Assembly (NCBI GenBank): GCA_012934845.2
Contig: WNNJ02002227.1
Coordinates: 1-64,000, forward strand
DNA length: 64,000 nucleotides
Reading direction: 5' to 3'
Source: Pomphorhynchus laevis
Taxonomy: Eukaryota > Acanthocephala > Palaeacanthocephala > Echinorhynchida > Pomphorhynchidae
Shown here piece by piece: positions 43,210 through 54,719 of the stretch. Within the stretch, counting starts at the first letter, position 1, and every line of letters begins with the position of its first letter. A program made the translations under genes and the position numbers. The notes below the pieces were generated by a model that did not search any database, had not been told where the DNA came from, and saw nothing but the letters and a program-made list of their open reading frames with translations.

Positions 43210-44890
43210 ATAATCTAAATCATGTGTCAAAATATTATATTATATCTTCTCCCACTCTCACCTACAGAAGTATCATCTGTCCTCATGTCCTTGCCCAACA
43301 AAACCTCACCTGCCGATCCCCTGCCTACTCACATATTAAAATCTATATGCTCATCGATATCCCCATTTCTCACAACCTTGTTTAACTCGTCCATCCGCAG
43401 TCGTATCTTCCCTTCACACTGGAAATCCGCAATCGTTCGTCCCCTCCTTAAGAAACAATCGCTCGACCCCTCCCTTCCTTCTAGCTATCGCCCCTATTTC
43501 ACTACTCCCTACTCTTTCTAAGCTATTAGAACGCCTCATCTTAATACAAATCAACGCTTATCTCCCCTCATCCAATCTCTACCCTCCTTTTCAATCCGCT
43601 TTCCGCTCTAATCACTCGACAGAAATCGCATACATAAAAGTGTACAACGACTTACTCATTTCTCGAGACAAGGCTCTATATAGTGTTATCATCTCCCTCG
43701 ACCTCTCCTCCGCATTCGACATTGTCGACCACTCCGTCCTCCTTTCTCGCCTTCGTTATGATTACGGCTTTTCTTCCTCCTCCGTAGCATGGTTCGCCTC
43801 ATATCTATCCGACCGTTCCTTTCGCGTCTGTTCTAATTCATCATCCTCCCCTCCCATCCCTATTTTTTGCGGAGTCCCACAAGGTTCAGTCCTAGGTCCC
43901 CTGCTTTTCTCTCTTCTGCTTGGCGATCTTTCTCCGTTTATCAAACCTTACTCCTTTAAGGTCATGCAATATGCCGATGACATTCTAATCTATGCTCATG
44001 CACCCGCACATCGCATACACGATATCGGCATTTCTGCCTCCAACTGTCTTTCTTCTATCTACAAACGTCTCTCCAATCTCCATCTCGTTCTAAACCCCGA
44101 AAAGTCCAAAATAATGTGGATCCTCCCCCGTAAACCAAACATATCTCCTCCCACTGTATATTTTGACTCATCGATCATCCCCATAGTCCACAATCTCACT
44201 TTCTTAGGCTTCCATTTCGATGATCACCTTTCCCTTAAACCCTTCTTCCGTGACAAGGTACGCTCATCTAACTTAATTCTCCGTGACATCCGCCGTATCC
44301 GCCCCCTTATCGACTTCCGTTCTTGTACGTCTCTTCTTTCATCGCTGCTCTTCCCTAAAATCGATTACTGCCTTAGCCTTTTCGCCAATTCTCCAAAATC
44401 CATTATCATATCCCTACAACGAATAATCAACACCGCCGTTCGAGTGCTCTTTTGTCTCCGTCGCTTCGACCACACATCCACATATTTTGCCCAACTCTCC
44501 TGGCCCACCATCCACATCCGCATCAAACTCCGCCTTCTTCTCGTTACCTTTCGTCTCATCGCTGTCGGCTCCCCATCGTTCATCAACCTTCCGTTCTTAG
44601 ACGATACTCGCCCCAACTCGCTATCGCTTCGTTCCTGTTATACCTTCTTACTCCACGTTCCTAATTACTCCAACAACTACGGTCTCCGATCCTTCCTCGT
44701 GGCCGCCTCACTCGCCTGGAATCAACTCCCTCTCGACGTCCGCCGCGCCCCCTCCTTTATCACATTCAAACACCTCCTCCGTTCACACCTTCTCGACACC
44801 TGATTCACAGTCTTGTTTTGTTGTGGTCATGTAAGCGTGCGCTGGCACGCATTTGCCACGTTAAAATAAATCCTTTTTTTAATATAATTT
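43210..44890 (+). mobile_element. 5'-truncated CR1/L2-type LINE, better-preserved copy
   Basis: Only the 3' part is present: the reverse transcriptase, thumb and tail. The entry region (PTEVSSVLMSLPNKTSPADP ... WKSAIVRPLLKKQS) lies in one frame (43,222-43,521). The rest (43,640-44,803, 387 codons) lies in another, so one frameshift separates them near 43,500-43,600. The 3' end CACGCATTTGCCACGTTAAA plus T-rich tail matches the copy ending at 12,150. The coding strand is strikingly C/T-rich, unlike the surrounding A/T DNA. 5' truncation is usual for LINE insertion. Confidence 0.88.
43640..44803 (+). CDS. LINE reverse transcriptase fragment (CR1/L2 type)
   Basis: Motifs in order are VIISLDLSSAFDIVDHSVLL (palm motif A), CGVPQGSVLGPLLFSLLLGD (motif B), the catalytic QYADDILIYAH (motif C), LVLNPEKSKIMWI and LTFLGFHFDDH. 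The C-terminal domain ends in SFITFKHLLRSHLLDT at the stop. No RNase H follows, as in CR1/L2 elements. The frame is open throughout, indicating recent activity of this lineage. True translation would begin upstream in the full-length element, so the Met at 43,640 is internal. Confidence 0.88.
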   Translation: MYNDLLISRDKALYSVIISLDLSSAFDIVDHSVLLSRLRYDYGFSSSSVAWFASYLSDRSFRVCSNSSSSPPIPIFCGVPQGSVLGPLLFSLLLGDLSPFIKPYSFKVMQYADDILIYAHAPAHRIHDIGISASNCLSSIYKRLSNLHLVLNPEKSKIMWILPRKPNISPPTVYFDSSIIPIVHNLTFLGFHFDDHLSLKPFFRDKVRSSNLILRDIRRIRPLIDFRSCTSLLSSLLFPKIDYCLSLFANSPKSIIISLQRIINTAVRVLFCLRRFDHTSTYFAQLSWPTIHIRIKLRLLLVTFRLIAVGSPSFINLPFLDDTRPNSLSLRSCYTFLLHVPNYSNNYGLRSFLVAASLAWNQLPLDVRRAPSFITFKHLLRSHLLDT

Positions 44891-45693
44891 TGCGATGAGC
44901 CATATCTCTAAGCATTATAAAGTCCGACTAAATTTGACAGCTTTAAAAGTATTTATTTAACGATTTTTTTCGATGTTTAAATTTAAACCCTTAATAATTT
45001 TGTGGGTATACATGAAATTTCTGATTCTGCGCTGTTATGAATCGTAGTAAAGCATTCCGGTTTGATGATTTTATAGGAAACAATATAATAATATATTGAC
45101 ACTACATATTTTTAATTTTCTAATTCAAATATGTGAAACAAAATATTAACATAATAATTGATTATAAGAATAGAGGTCAATGTAATAATCACAATCTCTA
45201 ACAAACAAAATATTAAAGCATAGTAAGGCCAATTTAAAGATATAAACTAAAGATCTTTAACGCTTAACAGTATAAACATTATGGTGGGTATTTTAAGTAA
45301 ACCACTTTTAACAACTCTGCCATTATTTAGCTACAAATATCATCCTTGAAAACGTGTTTGATAATAATTTAAAGCACATTTATACATATAGTTAAAATGT
45401 TTATATAATGTATAATTCAATAATATATATTATAAATTATCATTGATAATTAATAATATATTAATTATCATGTATTAAATATGTTAATAATATGTAATAA
45501 TATGTTAATAATACTATGTATAAAATAAATTAATAATATAATTAATTATCGTCGATAATGATAATATATATTCTATATATTATTATTGAAAAAAAATCGA
45601 ATATTATTGAATATAAAAATTTGATACATATATATATTACTTTACAAAGTAACCAATAAAGTACGGTTATGTAATAATTTGTTGATTTTAGCT
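44891..45693. other. AT-rich flank of the satellite array
   Basis: No gene is visible. It includes the third copy of the block of about 60 bp seen beside the Gag remnant (45,015-45,090). It also holds the left flank of the satellite element (45,590-45,693), which contains AAGTACGGTTATGTAATAAT. Confidence 0.5.
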
Positions 45694-47581
45694 ATTATTT
45701 GTATTATTTAAAAATTTGTAAATTCTTTATTTAAATTAATTATTGATAAGTAAGAGTTGCAAAATATGATGTTATCATATTTGATCATTTATAGCAAGAA
45801 TGGATTGACTTTTATGACGAAGATAGGAGTACGAAAAAGTTTGTTATCGAAATATAAATCATCCTCCACAAATTATATATATAAATAATAAATAATAAAT
45901 TTCTTTATTATTTGTATTATTTAAAAATTTGTAAATTCTTTATTTAAATTAATTATTGATAAGTAAGAGTTGCAAAATATGATGTTATCATATTTGATCA
46001 TTTATAGCAAGAATGGATTGACTTTATGACGAAGATAGGAGTACGAAAAAGTTTATTATCGAAATATAAATCATCCTCCACAAATTATATATATAAATAA
46101 AAAATAATAAATTTCTTTATTATTTGTATCATTTAAAAATTTTTAAATTCTTTATTTAAATTAATTATTGATAAGTAAGAGTTGCAAAATATGATGTTAT
46201 CACATTTGATCATTTATAGCAAGAATGGATTGACTTTTATGACGAAGATAGGAGTACGAAAAAGTTTATTATCGAAATATAAATCATCCTCCACAAATTA
46301 TATATATAAATAATAAATAATAAATTTCTTTATTATTTGTATCATTTAAAAATTTGTAAATTCTTTATTTAAATTAATTATTGATAAGAGTTGCAAAATA
46401 TGATGTTATCATATTTGATCATTTATAGCAAGAATGGATTGACTTTATGACGAAGATAGGAGTACGAAAAAGTTTATTATCGAAATATAAATCATCCTCC
46501 ACAAATTATATATATAAATAATAAATAATAAATTTCTTTATTATTTGTATCATTTAAAAATTTTTAAATTCTTTATTTAAATTAATTATTGATAAGTAAG
46601 AGTTGCAAAATATGATGTTATCACATTTGATCATTTATAGCAAGAATGGATTGACTTTTATGACGAAGATAGGAGTACGAAAAAGTTTATTATCGAAATA
46701 TAAATCATCCTCCACAAATTATATATATAAATAATAAATAATAAATTTCTTTATTATTTGTATCATTTAAAAATTTGTAAATTCTTTATTTAAATTAATT
46801 ATTGATAAGTAAGAGTTGCAAAATATGATGTTATCATATTTGATCATTTATAGCAAGAATGGATTGACTTTATGACGAAGATAGGAGTAGGAAAAAGTTT
46901 ATTATCGAAATATAAATCATCCTCCACAAATTATATATATAAATAATAAATAATAAATTTCTTTATTATTTGTATCATTTAAAAATTTGTAAATTCTTTA
47001 TTTAAATTAATTATTGATAAGTAAGAGTTGCAAAATATGATGTTATCATATTTGATCATTTATAGCAAGAATGGATTGACTTTTATGACGAAGAGAGGAG
47101 TAGGAAAAAGTTTATTATCGAAATATAAATCATCCTCCACAAATTATATACATAAATAACAAATAATAAATTTCTTTATTATTTGTATCATTTAAAAATT
47201 TGTAAATTCTTTAATTAAATTAATTATTGATAAGTAAGAGTTGCAAAATATGATGTTATCACATTTGATCATTTATAGCAAGAATGGATTGACTTTTATG
47301 ACGAAGATAGGAGTACGAAAATGTTTGTTATCGAAATATAAATCATCCTACACAAATTATATATATAAAATAATAAATAATAAATTTCTTTATTATTTGT
47401 ATCATTTAAAAATTTGTAAATTCTTTATTTAAATTAATTATTGATAAGTAAGAGTTGCAAAATATGATGTTATCATATTTGATCATTTATAGCAAGAATG
47501 GATTGACTTTTATGACGAAGATAGGAGTACGGAAAAGTTTGTTATCGAAATATAAATTATCCACCACAAATTTTATATATC
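45694..47581 (+). repeat. Satellite array: about nine units of 213 bp
   Basis: Units marked by AAGTAAGAGTTGCAAAATAT start near 45,748, 45,961, 46,173, 46,386 (short by 4), 46,594, 46,807, 47,019, 47,232 and 47,446. Spacing is therefore 208-214 bp. Units are very similar to each other. They vary between GACTTTATGACG and GACTTTTATGACG, so any frame is not conserved and the units are not coding. The unit also carries AGCAAGAATGGATTGACTTT and a T/A-rich half. Two diverged units with the same left flank lie at 49.02-49.46 kb. Confidence 0.93.
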
Positions 47582-47764
47582 GTCTTTTTATGTGCTTAAG
47601 CATACCGATTAATGTCTGCGCATTAATCTGTATCATCTTTCTGTGCTTAAACATACAGATAAAAGGCTCCGCATTAATCTGTACAGTAACTAACTAGTCA
47701 TTAGTTACTAATGACTAATTTTTTACATAATTTACAAATTGAAATATAATCTAAATACAGGAAT

Positions 47765-47908
47765 ATGATTGCCGTGTGCTGCCTTTGTGCATGTAAGCAG
47801 CATTTCTACTTGAACGGCAACACTCAGGCGCTGTATGAAAAAATGCTGCTTGCGATTCCCGGGTGGTTCGGATTAATCATGTGCCTAGATTTCGGAGGAT
47901 CTTTTTAA
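47765..47908 (+). CDS. Possible small protein, 47 codons
   Basis: A frame starting MIAVCCLCAC and continuing KQHFYLNGNTQALYEKMLLA sits in a short patch far richer in G+C than its surroundings, right after the satellite array. It has a CCxCxC cluster and a Trp/Phe/Gly-rich end. I do not recognise it. Alternatives are a terminal exon or a fragment of a repeat body, since the patch also contains a B-box-like GGTGGTTCGGATTA. Confidence 0.25.
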   Translation: MIAVCCLCACKQHFYLNGNTQALYEKMLLAIPGWFGLIMCLDFGGSF

Positions 47909-48940
47909 TATCCTTAATTAGTTTAGCTAGTAATTTCATTACCGGCTTATTCAATTTGTGTTGAAATGCACAACTGTATGATTTTTTGTTTCATATTGTA
48001 ATTTACGACCTTACAATATTGGAAACCCAAATCTGACCTCGCATTGATTACACATGTAAATATTATTCCTCTTTGACAAACGTCAGTTACCATATGCAAT
48101 GTGCATTTCGCGTTTACAACTTAAATATAATTTCAATTATGAGAAATAAGTAGAAATAATTAGATAATAAATCTGAATACTTAAAAATCATAAGATAGTT
48201 TTAAATTATTAATTTATCCATAACTGCTACTACCGTTGTAATATAACGATACAAATGTTGATTTATTAATCATTTCGTTATTTTATTTTTGGTTCCTGAA
48301 ACCAAAGTATGAGGATAAGGAGCTAAATTTTAATTAATCTTTATCATTTTTCTAAATAAGAAAAAGAAAAATCCTAATTTTGAATTTAACATTTGATGAT
48401 TGCATATGAATTTTATGTTACAAAGGAAATTGTTAAAAACTATTCAGAAAAGAGTTTGATGTAAGGTTTGCAGAATTTCACTCAAGGTCATTAAACGAAT
48501 TAAAAATTTATAAAAAGATTATCACAAATATGGGCCTGCTGATATTTTTAGAAATTATAATTATTATGTAATTGGGGTAGGCTTGAAATGTTTAATTCAA
48601 AAAGCACATGTTGAAACTCAAGGACCTTTTTATGTGGTAATAAAAATTGAAGTGATCTACAAGTCGCTAATTATAAATTACAATATAGTTGCAAATTCTA
48701 GATTAAAATAATTTTACATATATAATTTGGCTTGTAAGTTAATACAATTTTATACATAAATTGAAGACAGATTGTTTTTACAAATTTCGTGATCTTTAAC
48801 AATTTCTAACAACTAATAAAATAACCAGTGACTTATTATACAAATTATTACATTTCTAATTTAATTACGTGATATTCAAGTTTCTTGCATGACAACAATT
48901 TATCTAAAATGCGATTTTTTATAACGACAAAATGGCGATT
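47909..48940. other. Intergenic, nothing recognised
   Basis: AT-rich sequence without convincing open frames, repeats or RNA motifs. Confidence 0.4.
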
Positions 48941-49460
48941 GAATAATAAATCGGATATTATTGAATATTAAAATTCGATACATTTCTATTTGTTTTATAC
49001 ACAGAACCCATTAAAGTACGGTTATGTAATAATTTGTTGATTTTAGCTATTATTTGTATTTTTTAAAAATTTGTAAATTCTTTATTTAAATTAATTATTG
49101 ATAAGTAAGAGTTGCAAAAATGATGTTATCATATTTGATCATCTACAGCAAGAATGGATTGACTTTATGACGAAGATAGGAGTACAAGAAAGTTTGTTAT
49201 CGAAATATTAATAATCCAACTCAAATTATATATATAAATAATAAAAAAAATTCTTTATTATTTGTATTATTTAAAAATTTGTAAATTCTTTATTTAAATT
49301 AATTATTGATAAGTAAGAGTTGCAAAATATGATGTTTATCACATTTGATCATTTATAGCAAGAATGGATTGACTTTATGACGAAGATAGGAGTACGAGAA
49401 AATTTGTTATCGAAATATAAATTATCCACCACAAATTATATATAAATAATAAATAATTAC
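48940..49460 (+). repeat. Second satellite element: left flank plus two units
   Basis: The flank at 48,940-49,060 (TCGGATATTATTGAATATTA, then AAGTACGGTTATGTAATAAT and TTGTTGATTTTAGCTATTAT) matches 45,590-45,695. Two units of about 208 bp follow (markers near 49,103 and 49,311). The flank was therefore duplicated together with the repeats, as in a mobile element with internal satellite units. Confidence 0.8.
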
Positions 49461-49534
49461 TACATAATATTACGTATTATCCATAATATGTAATAGATAA
49501 AACCACAAAATGGAATGTAATAACAATACAACAA

Positions 49535-50285
49535 TTACTATTGTGAATATTGCTTACACGAGCCGCTATTCTTCAATGGTCGGTTTGATATTATTCTCGT
49601 GTGGTTGTTTGAATCATATCAGCATCACTGTACACTACAATAAGCGTGGGTGAACCTCATCAGCAGTGAGCCCATGCCTACATTTCATGTTTCGGTCATG
49701 TTACTGCTTCTGCTAAACTCCTTGTCGCCGAAATGCTGGTTTATATTTTGCTTATATACCAAATTACAATTAATGTGTTTATCACTGCTGATGAACACAA
49801 AAAACTAAAACTTCATCTCACTGCTAATGAGGTCGACCCACGCTGATTGTAGTGTACAGTGATGCTGATTGGACTGAAAGAACCATACGAGGGAAATATG
49901 AAACCTACCAATGATGTAATACGGCTCGTGTATGCAATATTCACAATAGTAAAAAGACAGCTTACGTTTTACTGTCCAGTGAACATTTCGTATAAGAACG
50001 GAATAAAAAATCGGTGTGTGGTGGATTTGAATTATGAATATTAGTTACCGCCCACATCAAATATAGAACACATTAATTGTGCAATTTGGTATATAAGCCA
50101 AATATAAACCAGCATTTCGGCGACAGGGAGTTCAGCAGAAGCAGTAACAGGACCGAAACACGAAATGCAGGCGTGGGCTCACTGCTGATGAGGTCCAACC
50201 ACGTTAATTGTGTACCGTGATGCTGATAGGATTTAAACAACCACACGAGGATAATATCAAACCGGTTATTGAAAAATACAACAAT
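49535..50285. repeat. Nested foldback element carrying pseudoknot-like bodies
   Basis: The left arm (about 49,535-49,775) is inverted relative to two right-hand segments: 49,835-49,950 (sharing TGTACACTACAAT/ATTGTAGTGTACA and the CACGAGCC ends) and 50,070-50,275 (about 200 bp). Copies of the CGAAAC...CTGATGAG motif lie in the left arm (- strand, about 49,650-49,700) and in the right arm (+ strand, 50,150-50,204). In the right arm, GGACC (50,150-50,154) pairs with GGTCC (50,192-50,196), and GCGTGG (50,171-50,176) pairs with CCACGT (50,199-50,204). No protein is encoded. Confidence 0.7.
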
Positions 50286-50599
50286 TGTTTTATCCGATTG
50301 ACTTAAAACGATAAACAATATAACAAGAAAGGTTTAAGAATACAACTTAATTTACATATTTTAACGAAGTAAAGATTTCCAAAAAACACAGTGAAATTAA
50401 AAAAAAAAAATAATAATTAAATTTATACAAAATAGCTCACAAAAATATTGAATAAATATTAGTAGTATTGAAATCATGAAGCATCTTGAGCTTGAGTTAA
50501 TTAAAGGCTTTGAAAAAATGTGGTGACGCTCATATAATTAATAGTTTTTTTCCTTGGATTACCTATATATAATACTTGGATTGTCTAACACTTTTTCAA

Positions 50600-50910
50600 A
50601 TAGATTTCCAGAGCAGATCATTAATATGTGAAAATCAAAGATGTTATATTGATATATGCTTTAATCATAAACATGTATCTGCAAACTAGTGTACGAATAT
50701 CGTCACGAAGCAATTACCACACGATCAAAACACAAACATCATCCATTTTTCACGCAGGATTATGTTGGTGGTTAGGTCGTGTTGCTACTGTTTCGTGACG
50801 ATATTCGTACACTAGTTTGCATACACATGTTTATGATCAAAGAAGAGATCAGTATAACATCCTTACGTTTCACATATTAATGACCTGCTCTGGAAATCTA
50901 TTTCCAAAAT
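50600..50910. repeat. Foldback element, arms about 140 bp
   Basis: The left arm (50,605-50,745) and right arm (50,770-50,910) are inverted copies sharing GCAAACTAGTGTACGAATAT and ATTTCCAGAGCAG. A relative with the same CGATATTCGTACACTAGTTT block lies in a GPI intron at 61.98-62.21 kb. A MITE-like or foldback transposon is likely. Confidence 0.8.
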
Positions 50911-52070
50911 TGTCAGACCAGTAAAGAGTCGATAAATTCGCAGTTTCGTATAATTTTTCAACGACTAGCTGGATTATCAAAGTATTACAGCATGTTGAAA
51001 CTTTAGTGATCAGTACCTGCGCCCTTAAGATATATTGAGTAATGGCGTCGCCGCAGGATGAAGTCCCTTGATGCAGCTTATATAATTAATATTTTATTTT
51101 ATTATAAAATAATTAATGATTATTAATTAATTATTTATAATTATTATAATTAATTACTTCATACGTAATTAATAATAATTACGTATGAAGAAATATATTT
51201 TTATCTTTATACTTAAACTTGAGGATATTTTTAAAATATTTTAAAAATATGTTTAATTGCAGCACTCAAATGTATAATTAATTATTATAATTTTTAAGAA
51301 GAATTTTAAAATTGCTTTATACAAGCAAAATAGCGAAAAAATTATCTTGTTTGCTATAATGTTTATTATTCTGTCTAATTTATATTTACTTGACAGAAAA
51401 TGTTATAATAATAAAGTAATCGACTACAACTTAATCATTTCATAATGACAAAACGTATTTGTCAGCAATCGTTGTACAAAGTACGGATGTAATTTATCAA
51501 GAAACGAATATTTTTACAAATTGTGTTCATGTATTTAGAATTAGTGTAACGAATTAAACATTTTAATGTGACAAAATTAAAGTTATATTTAACAAACAAC
51601 TGAATTTGATTTATTATTATTCATGATCGAGCTTGAGTTAATTAACGGCTTGAACAAAAATGTATTGCAAGTCATATAATTAATATTTTATTGAATTTTT
51701 TTTAGAATTTTAAAATTGTTTTACACAAGCAAAATATAGATGAGTTTATGAGTTTATATAGATTAGTTTTGATTTGCAATCAAAGAACTAAAACAGAATT
51801 AAAGAATTAACATCTCGTTTCTTACTATGCTAATAATTGATTAATGCCAATTAATTATTAGGTAACATTATTAGGTTTTTAAATTTCATTTTTATGAGAC
51901 AGCAAAATAACTATTGCATAAAAGCGCTTTTGCCTCACTACAATGAAACAACAATGAGAACTTTATATATATAGATTGAATATTTAATTTTAATTAAATT
52001 TTTCATTATATACATTTTCTAATATTGGCAATTTTGGGCTTATTTATTATTTCTCGGTAGAATAGCATAT
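50911..52070. other. Intergenic AT-rich, nothing coding
   Basis: It contains short palindromes, including ATTACTTCATACGTAATTAA around 51,155-51,190. A short repeated phrase, GAGCTTGAGTTAATTAA, occurs at 50,488 and 51,630. Nothing else is recognised. Confidence 0.4.
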
Positions 52071-52074
52071 TTAT

Positions 52075-52650
52075 GTAGAATAATCAGTAAATTTCCTCAA
52101 ATGGAAACACTGTATTCGTGGAATCATTTATATCAGTATATCATCACCACAAAAGAAATACAACAGTGATATTGTCGCGAATGACAAAGTCACCGTTTCG
52201 AGCTAATTGACTCTCATCAGTAGCTTGTACTTTCCACAACTGGATTGAAATTGGGAGAAAAGCTAGACAGTGATTTAAGGCAACAATAGCTCATTGTTCT
52301 CTTGCAAAGACTGAAGTTTGCAACTGCAAATATTCACCCATCCAGTTGTGGTGAGTACAAACTACTGATGAGAGTCAATTAACTCAAAATGGCGACTTTT
52401 CATTTGCGAAAATCTCACTTTGTATTTCTATCGTGGTGCTGACATCCTGATATAAAGGATCACGAATACAGTTTTTCCATTTGAGGAAATTTACTGATAT
52501 ATTGATGCATAGCAGCAGTGCATCGTATTGCTACATTGTATTATCCAGTAGTCAACTTGTGTGTATTTTGTACACAACGCGCTAGGTTCTTCAGCGCTTA
52601 ATGAATGTGGGTGAATATTTGCAGTTGCAAACCCGTCTTTGCAAGTAGAA
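52075..52650. repeat. Foldback element, arms about 155 bp, with extra inverted segment
   Basis: The left arm (52,085-52,245) is inverted relative to 52,345-52,510; both contain AAATTTCCTCAAATGGAAA or its inverse. An inner segment (52,300-52,350, TTTGCAACTGCAAATATTCA) is inverted again at 52,600-52,650. The left arm on the minus strand holds CTGATGA, then GAGT...GCTC able to pair, then GAAAC (52,195-52,220), a canonical-order hammerhead-like core. The right arm has lost it. Confidence 0.75.
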
Positions 52651-53551
52651 TCATTCAGATTTGTAGTATCACATACATAATATTACTACTGTATTAGTAA
52701 TATTACCAGAGTAATATTATAGTAGTAATAGTCCATAATATTACCGACTTTTTTAAATATGTAGTAAATTATTTTGTTCAATAAGTGAACAAATTTATGC
52801 CTTGTTTCACACGTGAAACAATTCCAATAACACGTGTTTCATCGATTTACTTTCAAATTTTGAATTGATGAATTTGAAATACTATGACAAATAATACTAG
52901 AATTATAAGCATCGTTTGTTGAAAATAAAACGTTATAGTGAGTTAAATTTGAGAGATCTTTGATGATCCTTACATAAATTAATTATACAAGGAGAATTAC
53001 AAGCAAAACGAAATTGCTCAAATGTTCTCAAATTTCGAGTTTAATTAAACTAATTTTTTTTATAAAAATAATTTAATTTTGCAGGAATTAAGAATTTTCT
53101 GATTATGTAAAAAATACTTTGTAATCAAATAACTTTCAATTGTAAATTTAGAGTGTACAGCAAAATACATTTGAAGATATTCGAAAAATTCATTCAACAA
53201 ATGGGAATTGTAGAAATGAACAAATTAGTGCAAATGGCTTGGGAAATTTTGAAATAATAACTGTGCATTCAACATGTTCAAAAGTTTAAGAAGCTTCCTT
53301 AAGTTTAAACGTGGGTACAGCATAAATTGACTGAAACATATCTACAAACAAAGACTTCTATCACTGCTTTTTTCATTCTTAAAACTAACACTAAATAAGA
53401 TGATATCTATTTTATATTATTACATCAATTCTGATAAATAGTCAACTAATTTTATTTATCTTCAATAATAAATGTTGAAAAATATTCATTGCCTTTAAAT
53501 TTACAAATTGTAATTTTTAAGGATATTTTTGGATACAAAATATTGTACGAG

Positions 53552-53752
53552 ATGGGTAACAATAAAAGTTCGTGTTGTAAGTACAGACCAACGATGATGA
53601 TGACTTGTGGACAAGGTGGATATGGAGGTCACTGTGGATGCCATGGAGGATATCAGAATTTTTATGGATGTCATAATCACGGATGTTGCGGTGGAGGAAT
53701 GTGTTTTCAACCAGCCTTTGTTCCAAATTGTCGCAAAGGCGGCTGCTGTTAG
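53552..53752 (+). CDS. Small Gly/Cys-rich protein with N-myristoylation motif
   Basis: The 66-residue protein begins MGNNKSSCCKY. Gly2 and Ser6 fit the consensus for N-terminal myristoylation, which sets the start at 53,552 rather than at the upstream in-frame ATG. The middle is Gly/Cys/His/Tyr-rich (GGYGGHCGCHGGYQNFYGCH). The end is QPAFVPNCRKGGCC. It shares start, CGC core and (Q)xAF(V/I)P...C ending with the gene at 56,155, so the two are paralogs. No intron is evident. Its function is unknown; membrane attachment by lipid and metal or disulfide chemistry by the cysteines are inferences. Confidence 0.7.
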   Translation: MGNNKSSCCKYRPTMMMTCGQGGYGGHCGCHGGYQNFYGCHNHGCCGGGMCFQPAFVPNCRKGGCC

Positions 53753-54045
53753 GGGCTACATTCTTATATAGCAAAAATTATTTAATCTGTAATTGAATTA
53801 TTAAAGATTTATTATTTTCTTGAATTCGATTTTCGCCAAATATCCCGAGATGCAGAAAGCTGTGGTAATTACAATTTTCGATGTGTAAACAATAACTCAA
53901 CCTTGTTGGGCAATGTCACTAATATTGCGAATAAAAATTAGAGGCATGTAGGCAAGTTAATAAAGAGGCAAAATTAATATAGAGGCATAGCTAGAAATAA
54001 TATGTATCTACTTTAAGCTTTCCTTGTGAATTTTCGATAGAATAC

Positions 54046-54348
54046 ATATAAAAGCGGAACAAGCTCTGGACGAGCTAGTTTTGTTATTTGAATTACTAAA
54101 AAGTTTCTTTGAATCGAGCAATTTCCGCAAGATAAATTAAACCGACGCTCTTAGAGCGAAGTAGGATGCTTATTAAAATATACGAATTTATTAGATATAA
54201 CTTTTGTTCACGCTTAGCATATTTTGCTATATTCATTGGTAAACGTGCTCGGTTTTTATCTGATTTGCGAATGACAGTCTTAATTGGCCATAAGATATTA
54301 ACAGATTTTCTTAATTGCTTGGATGAGATTGCGTTGAATTTGTTTTAG
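54046..54348 (+). other. TATA-like promoter with 60-codon frame, weak
   Basis: ATATAAAAGCGG near 54,046 is a good TATA-box match. A GC-richer transcribed-looking stretch follows, then a frame at 54,166-54,348 beginning MLIKIYEFIRYNF. It has no recognisable domain. This may be a small gene, or an exon whose partners I cannot see. Confidence 0.25.
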
Positions 54349-54681
54349 AAAAAAGAAATTGCTACAATTTGTTTAATAATATTAACTAGTAACATTAAAT
54401 TTATAATATCCAAATCTAAAAATTGTCTGATCATTTCATATGTCAACGATATTATTGTAGTATTCCAGAAATATTTAAATGAAAGAGCATCAGCTAAATT
54501 AATCACAACACTCAGTACAAAAACTTGGCCTAGTGCCTGATTAACGCCTTTCTCTGAGAATTGCCGATTTAATAAATTATAAGAACAACAAATTTGAAAC
54601 CGATTAGATTTTAATGGAGTGAAACCAACTTCCGCATCTTTTAAGAAGTGAATTCAATGTTTTGTGTCAACATGCGAAAGC

Positions 54682-54714
54682 ATTCCACGACGTTAGAATT
54701 TAACGTCGTGGAAT
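54682..54714. repeat. Perfect 14-bp hairpin
   Basis: ATTCCACGACGTTA (54,682-54,695) and TAACGTCGTGGAAT (54,701-54,714) enclose a 5-nt loop. A nearby AT palindrome (54,870-54,915) pairs GAAATATCACAT with ATGTGATATTTC. Confidence 0.8.
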
Positions 54715-54719
54715 AAATT

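Noticed and set aside
47241-47697. Open frames of 60-80 codons repeated across the satellite array
   Set aside because: Units differ by single-base length changes that shift the frame, so coding is not conserved.
49859-50044. 61-codon frame in the foldback element
   Set aside because: It runs across inverted-repeat arms and has no domain; it is a by-product of the repeat.
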